Shown piece after piece: positions 6,138-6,167 of a stretch of 6,167 nt of DNA. The position numbers and the translations under genes are program-made. Below the pieces are notes generated by a model, which ran no database searches, had not been told where the DNA came from, and saw only the letters and a list, made by a program, of their open reading frames with translations. The stretch spans positions 1 through 6,167 of the forward strand of contig JAQUTB010000112.1 of NCBI GenBank assembly GCA_028709985.1, written 5' to 3'. The stretch comes from Dethiosulfovibrio sp. GTDB taxonomy: Bacteria; Synergistota; Synergistia; Synergistales; Dethiosulfovibrionaceae. Each line of letters begins with the position of its first letter. The stretch's first letter is position 1.

Positions 6138-6140
6138 GGG

Positions 6141-6167
6141 TTACACCTTCTCCCTGATGTCTTTCCC
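6141..6167 (-). CDS. livH: 3' end of LivH-like permease gene (partial)
   Basis: Only the last eight codons are present, reading GKDIREKV followed by TAA at 6143-6141. LivH permeases commonly end in a GK-x-x-x-EKV-like tail, and livH normally precedes livM, so the call rests on this short tail, the reading frame and the 3-nt gap to livM. The rest of the gene lies beyond the right edge, and the operon promoter and any binding-protein gene must be there too. Confidence 0.7.
   Translation of the reverse strand, partial: GKDIREKV

Noticed and set aside
1..6167. CRISPR array, tRNA or rRNA genes, insertion sequence or attachment site
   Set aside because: No spaced repeat series, tRNA-like cloverleaf, transposase motif or long terminal repeat pair was seen on either strand.

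Overview
The window carries seven protein-coding genes, all read on the minus strand, so the biological order runs from high to low coordinates. Moderately high GC, strong AGGAGG-type ribosome-binding sites, frequent AGG/AGA arginine codons in most genes and a liv-type amino-acid transporter suggest an anaerobic, peptide- or amino-acid-using bacterium. A Synergistota-like host is one possibility, but this is a weak inference and no marker gene confirms it.

Region 1 (6167-3785) is the distal part of a branched-chain amino-acid ABC importer operon: the last eight codons of a LivH-like permease, then livM, livG and livF. The genes are almost gapless (3-nt gap, 4-nt overlap, 1-nt overlap). They end in a strong intrinsic terminator at 3744-3782.

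Region 2 (about 3743-1843) is a second transcription unit: an unrecognised 117-residue soluble protein, a WYL-domain transcriptional regulator 22 nt later, then a 114-residue four-helix membrane protein. The membrane protein has its own good sigma70-type promoter just beyond the WYL stop codon. The unit ends in a 15-bp perfect hairpin at 1847-1883. Two small dyads lie upstream of the first gene, and a dyad and a direct repeat lie in the internal promoter. All are candidate operators.

Region 3 (1763-1) is a two-gene unit with an extended -10 promoter: an SMC/RecF-type AAA ATPase of 445 residues, overlapped by 13 nt by an HNH endonuclease gene that runs off the left edge. This ATPase plus HNH layout is that of Septu-type (PtuA/PtuB) anti-phage systems. 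No reverse transcriptase or retron RNA is visible on the ATPase side. Arginine codon use in the HNH gene (9 of 13 CGN) differs sharply from livM (10 of 13 AGG/AGA), which fits acquisition of this pair by transfer. The WYL regulator and its neighbours could be linked to the defence pair or could be resident genes beside the insertion point; the sequence does not settle this.
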